Assembly: GCF_900177675.1 (NCBI RefSeq) | Contig: NZ_FXWM01000001.1 | Coordinates: 2,675,001-2,739,000, forward strand | Direction of reading: 5' to 3' | DNA: 64,000 nt | Source of the DNA: Bacillus sp. OV166 | GTDB lineage: Bacteria; Bacillota; Bacilli; Bacillales; Cytobacillaceae | Shown here: in pieces, positions 1 to 8,547 of the stretch | Layout: each line of letters begins with the position of its first letter | Position numbering within the stretch: the first letter of the stretch is position 1 | Notes under the pieces: generated by a model | The model's input: only the letters and a program-made list of their open reading frames with translations | What the model was told of the DNA's origin: nothing | Databases searched by the model: none | Made by a program: the position numbers and the translations under genes

Positions 1-1
1 G

Positions 2-787
2 AAGGAAATTGATCAGATTGTCCTTACCCACATTCATATCGACCATGCGGGTGCAATTCCTTACATTTTGGAAGAAATAGATGTGCCAATCTATGTGCAT
101 GAACAGGCGAAAGGTTCGATTAATGTTGGTGTGGACGAGTATCAACGAGTGCAGGCTTTTTTTCACCAGTTTTTAACGAACTGTGGTGCCAACCCACTCA
201 ATCACATCATCGAACGGCCATTTAAAGAGGAAAAGTGGCGGAATATTACCTATCTAAATGAAGGTGATGTTATTCCTTTAGGTGGAAAGGAGTTTGAGGT
301 AGTTCATGTTCCCGGCCACAGCCAATCTGATATTTTACTATGGAACCAAGAAACAGGCGATACCTTTGCCGGCGACCATTTATTAAAGTCTTTTTCGGTG
401 AATGCCTTTATCGAACCACCTAATCCGGGCGAGGTCAATCGGCCGAGGCCGTTAATGCAATACCGAAATTCGCTTGAAAAAGTAAGCCGACTGCCGTTAG
501 AAATGATTTACCCAGGTCACGGCGAGGCATTTAGCGATCATTTATCCTTGATCAAAACAAGATTACTAGAACAAGAAAAACGATGTGAGCAAATTCTAGC
601 GGTACTTGCAACCGGAGGAAAATGCATCTATGAAATCTGCAAGCAAATGTATCCGCGATTGCACGGAAATACAGTGTTCTTAGGATTATCACAAATACAA
701 GGTCACTTGGATTTACTTGAAGAAAGACAGCAGGTTAGTTATGAAAAAAAAGATTCAGTTGTTATTTATCGTTCGACCTGGCAATAG
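2..787 (+). CDS. MBL-fold metallo-hydrolase, 5' end outside window
   Basis: Only the C-terminal ~260 codons are in the window; the reading frame is open from base 2, so the start lies upstream. The first visible residues contain the metallo-beta-lactamase metal motif T-H-I-H-I-D-H (bases 29-49), followed by the third metal histidine in a HVPGHSQSD stretch (~300-330), the bridging Asp in FAGDH (~365-380) and a final metal histidine in YPGHGEAF (~510-530). This is the usual zinc hydrolase set (glyoxalase II/lactonase-type superfamily); the C-terminal helical part resembles the winged-helix tail of LACTB2-like members. The substrate cannot be told. It ends 260 bp before the acyl-CoA synthetase operon, separated by a GC-rich interspersed repeat, so it is probably a separate transcription unit. 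Confidence 0.85.
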   Translation, partial: KEIDQIVLTHIHIDHAGAIPYILEEIDVPIYVHEQAKGSINVGVDEYQRVQAFFHQFLTNCGANPLNHIIERPFKEEKWRNITYLNEGDVIPLGGKEFEVVHVPGHSQSDILLWNQETGDTFAGDHLLKSFSVNAFIEPPNPGEVNRPRPLMQYRNSLEKVSRLPLEMIYPGHGEAFSDHLSLIKTRLLEQEKRCEQILAVLATGGKCIYEICKQMYPRLHGNTVFLGLSQIQGHLDLLEERQQVSYEKKDSVVIYRSTWQ

Positions 788-861
788 TGGTAGTCCTGTG
801 CTTTCTAGTGTTCTTTTAGATTTTGGCTGTGTTAAAGGTCATTGTTTATTTTAAAGCCTAC

Positions 862-1002
862 GTTGATTGGAGCGGAAGGCGCGAGATCCTCGAAAATGCT
901 ATTTCCTTCGTGGGGTGTTGATTCAACGAAGCTTATTCAATAACCTGCGGGAGGCTTCCCGGACCGCCCGCGAATCGCACGCGCCTGGAGCGGAGATCAA
1001 CA
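862..1002. repeat. GC-rich interspersed repeat, copy 1 (degenerate)
   Basis: The stretch begins gttgattggagcggaaggcg and ends gcgcctggagcggagatcaac, so its ends are imperfect inverted copies of each other. It is much more GC-rich than its surroundings. The same ends, in the opposite orientation, occur at 42794-42924. The middle of this copy differs from the other and looks rearranged. No open frame of note; the remaining bases of 788-1046 show only the ribosome binding site of the next gene. Confidence 0.7.
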
Positions 1003-1046
1003 GCCAAGTTTAAAAGAGCCAAATTTTTAAAAAGGGAGCGGATGGT

Positions 1047-2567
1047 GTGAAGTTGAAAGACCTGCTGGAAACAAATATCGCCGAATTTGGTGAGTATCCT
1101 TTTTTATTTTACAAAGAAAAGACGTACACAAATGTTGAAACGAAGCAATACGCGGACCAATTTGCTCGTGGCTTGCGAAATCTTGGAATTGCTAAAGGCG
1201 ACAGAGTAATTGTTTGTATGCCCAATTGTCCTGAGGTCCTCTTTGCCTATCAAGGGATTACTAGAGCGGGAGCAACGATTGTCCCAGTTATGTTTACTTT
1301 GCATCCAAACGAACTTCACTACATCGCACGAAATTCTGGCGCAAAAGCAGTAATTACCTCCTCCGCATTAAGGAGTAATGTTGAATGTTCATTAGAAGGA
1401 TTACCGGCTAAACCACAGTTAATCGTTGTTGATCTGCCATCAGATGAGCGGGCGAAAAACTTTTATGAACTGTTTGTCCCCGCCGAAAATCAACTAGACG
1501 ATGGTGGGAACTCAGATGATAAAGCAGTCATTCTATATACCTCAGGTACGACTGGAAATCCAAAAGGAGTGCTATTAACCCATAAAAACTTATATTCTAA
1601 TGCCGAGAATTCGGCAAAACATAATGTAACCCAGCGAGGAACAACACTTGGTGTCCTGCCGCTTGCCCATGTATATGGCCTGACGATATCAAATATTTGC
1701 TTTTTAACAGGCAGCTCTATTGTTATTTTTTCAAAATTTGATACAAAAGAGGTATTTAAGGCGATTGAAAGATATAAGGTACAGACGTTCTCAGCTGTTC
1801 CCGCGATGATTCATGCCTTAGTATCGTATCCACACGCCGACCAATATAACACCTCCAGTCTTGAATCAGTTGGAACCGGGTCTGCACCGCTGCCGGTTGC
1901 CTTATTGCATGCTTTTGAACAAAAATTTGGCGCAAAAGTGTACGAGGGCTATGGGTTATCAGAGGCTGCACCGGTTGTTACTGCTCATCGCAAAGGGATC
2001 GAAATAAAACCAGGCTCTGTTGGAATACCGATTCCTGGGGTAGAGTTGAAAATCGTCGATGAAAATGGCAAGGAAGTTCAAGCTGGAGAAGTAGGGGAGT
2101 TAATCGTCCGAGGTGATAGTGTCACGCCCGGCTACTATCAAAATTCGGAAGAAACCAGCCGTGTCTTAAAAGATTCGTGGTTATTTACAGGCGATATGGC
2201 CCGGATCGATGACGATGGCTATGTCTATATTGTTGACCGAAAGAAGGATTTAATTATTCGAGGAGGATTTAATGTGTATCCTCGTGATGTCGAAGAAATA
2301 TTAAATGCTCATGAACAAGTTTTTGAGGCAGCGGTTGTAGGTGTTCCTGATGAACGAATGGGAGAAGAAATGGTTGCCTGTGTCGTGAAAAAAACCGGTG
2401 CACAAGTAACTGATGAGGAGCTAATTCACTATTGCCAGGAGCATTTAGCAAAAAACAAAACACCGCGAAGAATCGTTTTCCTAGAGGCACTGCCAAGGAA
2501 TGGTGTTGGGAAAATATTAAAGACGCATCTCCGCAAGCAGGCATCAGAAATTGTAATCAAACCGTAA
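1047..2567 (+). CDS. Long-chain acyl-CoA synthetase (AMP-forming, ANL superfamily)
   Basis: 506 aa, normal for fatty-acid-CoA ligases. It should activate a carboxylic acid to acyl-AMP and then to acyl-CoA. The P-loop YTSGTTGNPKG lies near residues 164-174, the GYGLSEA motif near 302-308, the adenylate-binding TGDMA near 377 and the hinge DRKKDLIIRGG near 396-406; a catalytic lysine in the C-terminal NGVGKILK completes the set. GTG start at 1047 is chosen for the AGGGAG box at 1032-1037. It is the first gene of a four-gene run with R2lox, aldehyde dehydrogenase and iron-containing alcohol dehydrogenase (gaps of 23, 26 and 19 bp), which suggests that its acid substrate is produced by the other three. 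Chain-length preference cannot be read. Confidence 0.93.
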   Translation: MKLKDLLETNIAEFGEYPFLFYKEKTYTNVETKQYADQFARGLRNLGIAKGDRVIVCMPNCPEVLFAYQGITRAGATIVPVMFTLHPNELHYIARNSGAKAVITSSALRSNVECSLEGLPAKPQLIVVDLPSDERAKNFYELFVPAENQLDDGGNSDDKAVILYTSGTTGNPKGVLLTHKNLYSNAENSAKHNVTQRGTTLGVLPLAHVYGLTISNICFLTGSSIVIFSKFDTKEVFKAIERYKVQTFSAVPAMIHALVSYPHADQYNTSSLESVGTGSAPLPVALLHAFEQKFGAKVYEGYGLSEAAPVVTAHRKGIEIKPGSVGIPIPGVELKIVDENGKEVQAGEVGELIVRGDSVTPGYYQNSEETSRVLKDSWLFTGDMARIDDDGYVYIVDRKKDLIIRGGFNVYPRDVEEILNAHEQVFEAAVVGVPDERMGEEMVACVVKKTGAQVTDEELIHYCQEHLAKNKTPRRIVFLEALPRNGVGKILKTHLRKQASEIVIKP

Positions 2568-2590
2568 AGGAAAAAAGGAGGAAAACATAT

Positions 2591-3484
2591 ATGGAAAAAA
2601 GAACCATATTAACAACTAGCAGTCGAGGATTGCTTGAGGATTCTTTCCCGTACCGCTTATTCCAAAAAGCAAAACGGTTAGGAACCTGGAACCCCGTAGA
2701 TATCGATTTCAGTCAGGACCAAAAGGATTGGAATACGATGAATGCCGAGCAGCGAGCAGATATTTTGCGGCTTATTTCTCAATTTCAAGCGGGTGAGGAA
2801 GCGGTTACGTTAGATCTCCTTCCACTGATCATGGCGATTGCGAAAGAAGGTCGTCTTGAGGAAGAAATGTTTTTGACGACCTTTTTATACGAGGAAGCGA
2901 AACATACAGAATTTTTCCGTCTAGTTTTGAATGCAATCGGGGAGCGAGGGGACTTATCTCACTTTCATACCGAAACCTATCAGAAGATTTTCTATGAGAT
3001 TCTCCCAACAACAATGGAACGGCTGATTTCCGACCAATCCCCAGAAGCGATCGCCGAGGCATCCGTAGTGTACAACATGTTTGTAGAAGGAGTATTAGCA
3101 GAAACCGGTTATTATTCTTTCTATCAAACATTAGAAACCGCTGATATCATGCCAGGATTACTTGAAGGTGTCGGCAATTTAAAAAAGGATGAGTCCAGGC
3201 ATATCGGCTATGGGACATTCCTTTTGCAACGGTTAATTTGTGAACATCCACATCTCTTTGATTTTGTGGCAGCCAAGATGGGCGAGCTGACCCCATTAGC
3301 AATTAGGCTAAATCAAGAAGGCATCGCGGGAAGGGAGGTAAGTGCATTCGGCGGGGATCCTGCAGATATCATGAACTTTACCTTAAAACAACTTGCAGTC
3401 CGAATGGAAATCTTAGCGCGCGCACAAGGCAAAAAAATCGAAGAGATTTATAGATACACAGATAGTGAGTTAGGAGTGCTATAA
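2591..3484 (+). CDS. R2-like ligand-binding oxidase (R2lox)
   Basis: 297 aa ferritin-like protein related to ribonucleotide reductase R2. Start at 2591 is set by AAAGGAGG at 2574-2581; a longer open frame from 2432 would overlap the upstream gene and is not used. Metal ligands fit the R2lox pattern: Glu69, Glu102, His105 (EEAKH), Glu166, Glu201 and His204 (DESRH). Val72 and Tyr161 occupy the places of the two residues known to form the ether cross-link in characterised R2lox proteins, and the radical Tyr of true R2 is not expected here. The family is known to assemble a Mn/Fe cofactor, bind a long-chain fatty acid ligand and react with oxygen; its physiological substrate is not established. 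Position between acyl-CoA synthetase and two dehydrogenases suggests an oxidative step on an aliphatic compound (inference). Confidence 0.9.
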   Translation: MEKRTILTTSSRGLLEDSFPYRLFQKAKRLGTWNPVDIDFSQDQKDWNTMNAEQRADILRLISQFQAGEEAVTLDLLPLIMAIAKEGRLEEEMFLTTFLYEEAKHTEFFRLVLNAIGERGDLSHFHTETYQKIFYEILPTTMERLISDQSPEAIAEASVVYNMFVEGVLAETGYYSFYQTLETADIMPGLLEGVGNLKKDESRHIGYGTFLLQRLICEHPHLFDFVAAKMGELTPLAIRLNQEGIAGREVSAFGGDPADIMNFTLKQLAVRMEILARAQGKKIEEIYRYTDSELGVL

Positions 3485-3510
3485 ATGATTTTAGAAAAGG
3501 AGGAATTATC

Positions 3511-5034
3511 ATGACAGTAAAGGTTGATGTGCAAACATTTCCGCATTTTATTAACGGAAAGTGGGAGCCTGCTTCCAGTCAAGAAACGTTTGATGTATTG
3601 AACCCGGCAAATGGTGAACTTGTAGCTAGAGTAGCAAAAGGAACTACGGAAGATGTTAACCGTGCTGTAAATGCGGCCCGCGAGGCATTTGATCAAGGTG
3701 ACTGGAAAGACATGAAGCCAAAAGACCGAGCCAAGGTGTTATATGCCATTTCCTATCAAATTGCCGAGTATGCCGAGGAACTAGCATACTTAGAAGCGAT
3801 TAGCTCAGGTGGAACAGTACGCCGAATTGGCAATAGTGATATTTTGCAAATGATTGACTTGTTCCAAACATTAGCCAATTTTACAGTTGAGTATCCATTC
3901 TCGGAAACACTGCCAGTCCCGCCATTCCCAGGACCAGCACATAATTTTATTTGGCGTGAACCAATCGGTGTATGTGCAGCGATTACTCCTTGGAACTTGC
4001 CAATGGTGATTGCTACCTGGAAAATTGCACCGGCATTAGCGATGGGGAATACAATTGTGATCAAGCCAGCCAGCTACACGCCTCTGTCCACTTTGAAGCT
4101 AGCAGAAATTATTTCAACCGTGGTCCCTCCAGGTGTAATTAACGTTGTCTCAGGTCCTGGTGCGGAAGTGGGCGAAGCTTTAGTTAACCACCCAAAGGTC
4201 GATAAAGTGGCATTCACTGGTTCGACTGAGGTTGGCAGACGAATTATGGGACTAGCTGCAGGGACGATCAAGAAAACCACACTAGAACTAGGTGGGAAAT
4301 CACCTAATATCCTTTTAGAGGATGCCGATCTTAGTATTGCTCTGCCCGGAAGTCTATTTGGAGTATTTCTCCATTCTGGCCAGCTTTGTGAATCTGGGAC
4401 ACGTTTATTTGTACCGGATAAGCTGTATGACCAAGTGATTGCAGGTTTAGTTGCTCACAAAAATAAATTAAAGCTTGGGAATCCCCTTGATCCGACCACC
4501 GATGTTGGTCCAGTAATCTCGAAAAAGCAAAAGGAAACCATCCTTTCCTATATTAAAGCAGGTAAACAAGAAGGCGCTACCCTTGTCTGTGGTGGCAATG
4601 AAGTTAAGGTTGATGGCTGTGAGGAAGGACATTTCATCGAACCAACGATTTTTACAAATGTCACCCATGATATGAAAATTGCCCAAGAAGAAATTTTCGG
4701 CCCAGTCCTCTGTGTGATTCGTTATTCAGAACTGGACGATGCGATTCGAATGGCGAATGATACGATTTATGGCTTAGCTGCAGGAGTTTGGACACGTGAT
4801 GTCAATAAAGCCTACGCGGTGGCTAGAAAACTGCAGGCGGGCGTGGTCTGGATTAATGACTGGCATATGCTCAGAAGTGATGCCCCGTTTGGCGGGTACA
4901 AACAAAGCGGAATTGGCAGAGAAATGGGACAGCAATCACTCGATTCCTATACCCAGGTAAAGCATGTCCACACATCGATGTCGCCTGAACTAGAACGACG
5001 CAATTGGTATGGAATTCTGTTTGGCCAAAACTAA
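3511..5034 (+). CDS. NAD(P)-dependent aldehyde dehydrogenase
   Basis: 507 aa, typical ALDH-superfamily length, oxidising an aldehyde to the acid. The oxyanion/cofactor motif TPWNLP is near residue 156, FTGSTEVG near 234, the general base Glu in LELGGKSPN near 256, and the nucleophilic Cys in SGQLCESG near 295; the C-terminal FGGYKQSGIGRE segment is also typical. Start at 3511 follows AAAAGGAGG at 3496-3504. It sits 26 bp after R2lox and just before the iron-alcohol dehydrogenase, so an alcohol-to-aldehyde-to-acid chain feeding the acyl-CoA synthetase is likely. Substrate range is unknown. Confidence 0.95.
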   Translation: MTVKVDVQTFPHFINGKWEPASSQETFDVLNPANGELVARVAKGTTEDVNRAVNAAREAFDQGDWKDMKPKDRAKVLYAISYQIAEYAEELAYLEAISSGGTVRRIGNSDILQMIDLFQTLANFTVEYPFSETLPVPPFPGPAHNFIWREPIGVCAAITPWNLPMVIATWKIAPALAMGNTIVIKPASYTPLSTLKLAEIISTVVPPGVINVVSGPGAEVGEALVNHPKVDKVAFTGSTEVGRRIMGLAAGTIKKTTLELGGKSPNILLEDADLSIALPGSLFGVFLHSGQLCESGTRLFVPDKLYDQVIAGLVAHKNKLKLGNPLDPTTDVGPVISKKQKETILSYIKAGKQEGATLVCGGNEVKVDGCEEGHFIEPTIFTNVTHDMKIAQEEIFGPVLCVIRYSELDDAIRMANDTIYGLAAGVWTRDVNKAYAVARKLQAGVVWINDWHMLRSDAPFGGYKQSGIGREMGQQSLDSYTQVKHVHTSMSPELERRNWYGILFGQN

Positions 5035-5053
5035 TGAAAAGGTGGGGATGAAA

Positions 5054-6262
5054 ATGAAAACAACCTTATCACAGTTTATGTTACGTACGGGAATATACAG
5101 CGGTTCAAACTCAAGGGCGATGGTCCCAAGTCTCTTTGCTGGTCTGGGTGCCAAACGGGTGCTCCTTTTAAGTGATAGAGGACTAGAAGCAGCAGGAATT
5201 GTTGAAAAAGTGGCCGATATTTTTTCGCTGACAGGCCATGGCTCTGGTCCAGAACTTGTCGGTCAATTTCTTGATATCAAACAGGATGCCGAAAGCAGCT
5301 GCATAAATGAAGCTGTCCGCTATGCAAGAGAAATAGGTGCAGATTCCTTACTTGCCGTTGGCGGGGGCAGTGTTCTGGATACAGTAAAAGGGGTAAAGTA
5401 TGCGCTCCACAAAGGATTGACAGATATAAAAGAAGCGATCCCTGGAGGTTTGTTGTACGAGTCATTCCCAAAAGCAAATCACATGCCGATTCCCCATATT
5501 GCCATTCCGACTACCGCGGGAACCGGTTCAGAGGTATCACCGATTGCCGTTATTTTTAATGAAGAAATTAAAATGAAGACGAATATCATCAATCCGTTTA
5601 TTAATGCCGATATGGCGATCTTGGATCCAGATTTAACCGTCGGACTACCACCAGTCATTACGGCATTTACTGGATTTGATGCCTTAACGCATGCCATCGA
5701 GGCGCTCGCATCACCAACCGCAACAGGTCTAACCGATGCCTATGCCCTCCATGCAATTCGCCTTATTGAAAAAAATCTACCAGTTGCCGTTTTTGATGGT
5801 TCGAACCTTGATGCCCGAATGGATTTATTGCAAGCAAGCTTAATGGGGATCACCGCTTTCAGTTTCGCCTTAAATGCGATTCCTGTTCACAATATGGCTC
5901 ACGCGTACGGGGCCTTGTTCCGAATTCCACATGGCTTAGCAAATGCTGTCTTTTTACCGGTGGTCATGGAATTGGTTCCTGATTTATATCTGCCTAAGGC
6001 TGCTGAATTGGCACAAGCTTTGAACGTGGATGTAAAGGGTGATACCCCACAAACAGCGTTAGCAAAAGTGATTGGGAAAATTAAATTGCTTCAGTATAAG
6101 GTAGGATTACCGGCTGATTTCAAGCAATTCAACATTAGCGAAGAGGCACTTCAGTTGGCGATTCCAGCCGTCATGAAGGACCCAGCTGCACTAAGCTTCC
6201 CAATGCCAAAAGAATTAATTGCGGCAATTGGGCAAAAGGTTGTTCCCTTGCCGGTGAAATAG
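5054..6262 (+). CDS. Iron-containing alcohol dehydrogenase
   Basis: About 402 aa, group III metal-dependent ADH, interconverting a primary alcohol and aldehyde with NAD(P). The nucleotide motif GGGSVLD and TTAGTGSEV are in the N-terminal half; metal ligands are visible as DALTHAIEA and HNMAHAYGALFRIPHG. ATG 5054 is chosen because AAAGGTGG (5038-5045) is 8 bp upstream; in-frame ATG 5048 is an alternative but is too close to that box. Last gene of the operon: a perfect intrinsic terminator follows at 6275-6306. With the preceding genes it can be read as the alcohol-oxidation step. Confidence 0.92.
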   Translation: MKTTLSQFMLRTGIYSGSNSRAMVPSLFAGLGAKRVLLLSDRGLEAAGIVEKVADIFSLTGHGSGPELVGQFLDIKQDAESSCINEAVRYAREIGADSLLAVGGGSVLDTVKGVKYALHKGLTDIKEAIPGGLLYESFPKANHMPIPHIAIPTTAGTGSEVSPIAVIFNEEIKMKTNIINPFINADMAILDPDLTVGLPPVITAFTGFDALTHAIEALASPTATGLTDAYALHAIRLIEKNLPVAVFDGSNLDARMDLLQASLMGITAFSFALNAIPVHNMAHAYGALFRIPHGLANAVFLPVVMELVPDLYLPKAAELAQALNVDVKGDTPQTALAKVIGKIKLLQYKVGLPADFKQFNISEEALQLAIPAVMKDPAALSFPMPKELIAAIGQKVVPLPVK

Positions 6263-6274
6263 ATTTTTAATGTG

Positions 6275-6309
6275 ACCCAGCCAGCGCGAAGACAAGCTGG
6301 CTGGGTTTA
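6275..6309 (+). terminator. Intrinsic terminator of the R2lox operon
   Basis: Perfect 11-bp stem ACCCAGCCAGC (6275-6285) / GCTGGCTGGGT (6296-6306), 10-base loop, short T run. It lies directly after the alcohol dehydrogenase stop. Confidence 0.85.
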
Positions 6310-6344
6310 ATAAATTGCTGAATTTAGTTATACATTCCAAAGGA

Positions 6345-6570
6345 AGAACCTAGTCGCCAGTAAAGGGAGGTTATCCGCCAGTAAAAGAAGCTAGTCGCCA
6401 GTAAAGGGAGGTTATCCGCCAGTAAAAGAACCTAGTCGCCAGTAAAAGAACCTAGTCGCCAGTAAAGGGAGGTTATCCGCCAGTAAAAGAACCTAGTCGC
6501 CAGTAAAAAGAGGCCATCCGCTAGTAAAAGGAGGTTATCCGCCAGTAACAGGAAACCATCCGCCAGAAAG
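6345..6570. repeat. Tandem repeat, 11 units of 20-21 bp
   Basis: Eleven imperfect units with the core (a/t)(g/t)TCGCCAGTAAA or ATCCGCCAGTAAA. The CGCCAG (once CGCTAG) cores start at 6355, 6376, 6396, 6417, 6437, 6457, 6478, 6498, 6519, 6540 and 6561, a spacing of 20 or 21 bp. Two sub-types (AGTCGCCAG and TATCCGCCAG) often alternate, giving a ~41-bp higher-order unit. It fills the gap between the R2lox operon terminator and the GNAT gene; no protein-coding role is apparent. A related array with 21-bp spacing is at 30831-30930. Confidence 0.85.
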
Positions 6571-6580
6571 GGTTGAAAAT

Positions 6581-7431
6581 ATGAAAATTACATTTAAAAG
6601 ATTAACAGAATGCACCGTCCAAGATACGATAACAGCTTGGAATCGGGGGTTTGAAGGTTATTTTGTGCAAATGGAAATGACTGCCGAATTGTTTTTTAAT
6701 CGATTGGTTAATGAAGGATTATCTTTGAAGCACTCTTTAGTAGCTTATGATGGAGAAGACCCTGTAGCGATTGTATTAAATGGATTTCGTGTGATCGACG
6801 GAAAAAAAACTGCATGGAATGGCGGGACAGGAATCGACTCCAAATATCGTGGAATGGGTGTTTCAAATCTTTTAATGGAGGCAGCCATAAAAGTTTACTC
6901 CGAAGAAGAGGTCGAGGTTGCCACACTTGAAGCCATTAAGGAAAATGAAAGGGCATTCGATTATATAAAAGACATGGCTATGAAATAATTAATTCACTTG
7001 TTTATCTAAATGGGACTCTAGAGGCTGATCACACTCCCATTCCCTTTATATCTATCCGGCCCGAGCAACTGCCAACTTTCCATTTTTATAATGATAAGGT
7101 TCCATGGCAATGTCAGTGGCAGAGTGCTAAGTCGGGTGAGGCACAAATCTATTTCGACGGTAATGATAAGCCGTTAGGATATTCATTATATAAGAGAGTG
7201 TGGAACCAGGACGGGCAACTAGAAAAAGTAATCTTATTTCAGCTTGAACTATTCAATGACATTAAAAAGGAAACGATAAAGTCTATTTTCACTTCTATAT
7301 CTGGAGAACATCAAAAGCCTGTCAACTTTATGACAATTAATTCCATATTATCAAATCCTGTTATCCCATTCTTACTAGATTTAGGCTTTGAGAAAAAAAC
7401 GGAGCAAGCCCAAATGATAAAAAAAATGTAA
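6581..7431 (+). pseudogene. GNAT N-acetyltransferase, broken by one -1 frameshift
   Basis: Frame 2 encodes the N-terminal 130 or so residues, including an acetyl-CoA binding loop-like GIDSKYRGMGVSN and ending at a stop at 6986-6988. The protein continues without interruption in frame 1 from about 6964 to 7431. Adding one T to gattatat (about 6958-6965) restores FDLYKRHGYEI, the standard GNAT motif, and gives one ~283-aa protein with a C-terminal extension. Upstream spacing includes AAAGGG at 6567-6572. Either a recent inactivating deletion or a sequencing error; the rest of both frames is intact, which favours a recent event. Acceptor substrate unknown. Confidence 0.8.
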
Positions 7432-7543
7432 TTAAAAAAATTTTTTTGAATCCTAATTCATAATATTATATAATTTTCGTTAGGGCCATTCTCATGTAGA
7501 TTGGGCTTGACCTACATAAATTCATCGGATTAGGAGAAATAAA

Positions 7544-8479
7544 ATGGAAAAAGTACTTATTTTCGGTCATAAAAATCCTGACACAGATACGATTTGTTCT
7601 GCAATTGCCTATGCAGACTTAAAAAAACAATTGGGGATGGATGTTGAACCAGTGCGCTTAGGACAAGTAAATGGTGAAACACAATATGCACTAAACCAGT
7701 TTAATGCAGAGGCTCCACGCCTTGTTGAAGCAGTTTCGAATGAAGTGAACGCGGTCATCCTAGTTGATCACAATGAGCGCCAGCAAAGTGCAAATGATAT
7801 CGCTGATGTTCGTGTATTAGAAGTAATCGATCACCACCGGATTGCTAACTTTGAAACAAGTGATCCGTTATATTACCGCTGCGAGCCTGTTGGGTGTACA
7901 GCAACGATCTTAAATAAAATGTACAAAGAAAACAACAAAGAAATAAGCAAAGAAATTGCTGGTCTTATGCTTTCTGCGATTATTTCTGACTCATTATTAT
8001 TTAAGTCCCCAACTTGTACGCCAGAAGATGTGGCAGCGGCACGTGAGTTAGCTGAAATTGCTGGTGTCGATGCAGATGCATATGGCCTTGAAATGCTGAA
8101 AGCTGGAGCAGATGTTCGTGATAAGTCAATTAATGAACTCCTAAGCCTAGATGCTAAAGGATTTGAAATGGGCTCAAGTAAAGTAGAAATTGCTCAAGTC
8201 AATGTGGTTGACACGGCAGATGTGCTTGCTCGCCAAGAAGAATTGGAAGCAGCAATCTCTACGATTATCGAAGAAAAGAACTTAGATTTATTCTTGTTTG
8301 TGGTTACTGATATCTTAACAAACGATTCAGTTGGTTTAGCTTTAGGAAGCAAAACAGCTGCAGTAGAAAAAGCTTATAATGTTACACTTGCTAATAACAT
8401 TGCTACCTTAAAAGGTGTCGTTTCACGCAAAAAGCAAATCGTACCTGTCTTGACTGATATTTTTACTAAAGGGTTATAA
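7544..8479 (+). CDS. ppaC: Manganese-dependent inorganic pyrophosphatase
   Basis: 311 aa family II (DHH) pyrophosphatase that hydrolyses PPi to phosphate in the cytoplasm. Visible motifs: [12 protein letters not shown] (residues ~6-17), VDHNE (~75), the signature VIDHHR (~94-99), PVGCTAT and the C-terminal phosphate-binding SRKKQI. Length equals that of B. subtilis PpaC. ATG 7544 follows TTAGGAGAA. Its own intrinsic terminator (stem 8488-8496 with 10005-10013) has been split by the IS3 element. Confidence 0.97.
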   Translation: MEKVLIFGHKNPDTDTICSAIAYADLKKQLGMDVEPVRLGQVNGETQYALNQFNAEAPRLVEAVSNEVNAVILVDHNERQQSANDIADVRVLEVIDHHRIANFETSDPLYYRCEPVGCTATILNKMYKENNKEISKEIAGLMLSAIISDSLLFKSPTCTPEDVAAARELAEIAGVDADAYGLEMLKAGADVRDKSINELLSLDAKGFEMGSSKVEIAQVNVVDTADVLARQEELEAAISTIIEEKNLDLFLFVVTDILTNDSVGLALGSKTAAVEKAYNVTLANNIATLKGVVSRKKQIVPVLTDIFTKGL

Positions 8480-8547
8480 GAAGAAAGACCGTCCATAGAC
8501 TGAACTGTGACCCATAAAATGGACAGTCTAAAAAAAGACCGAGTATT

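Noticed and set aside
2432-2590. N-terminal extension of the R2lox reading frame
   Set aside because: It overlaps the acyl-CoA synthetase gene and the strong AGGAGG and family start point to 2591.
6345-6570. Repeat array as a CRISPR
   Set aside because: Units are 20-21 bp back to back without unique spacers and there are no cas genes.
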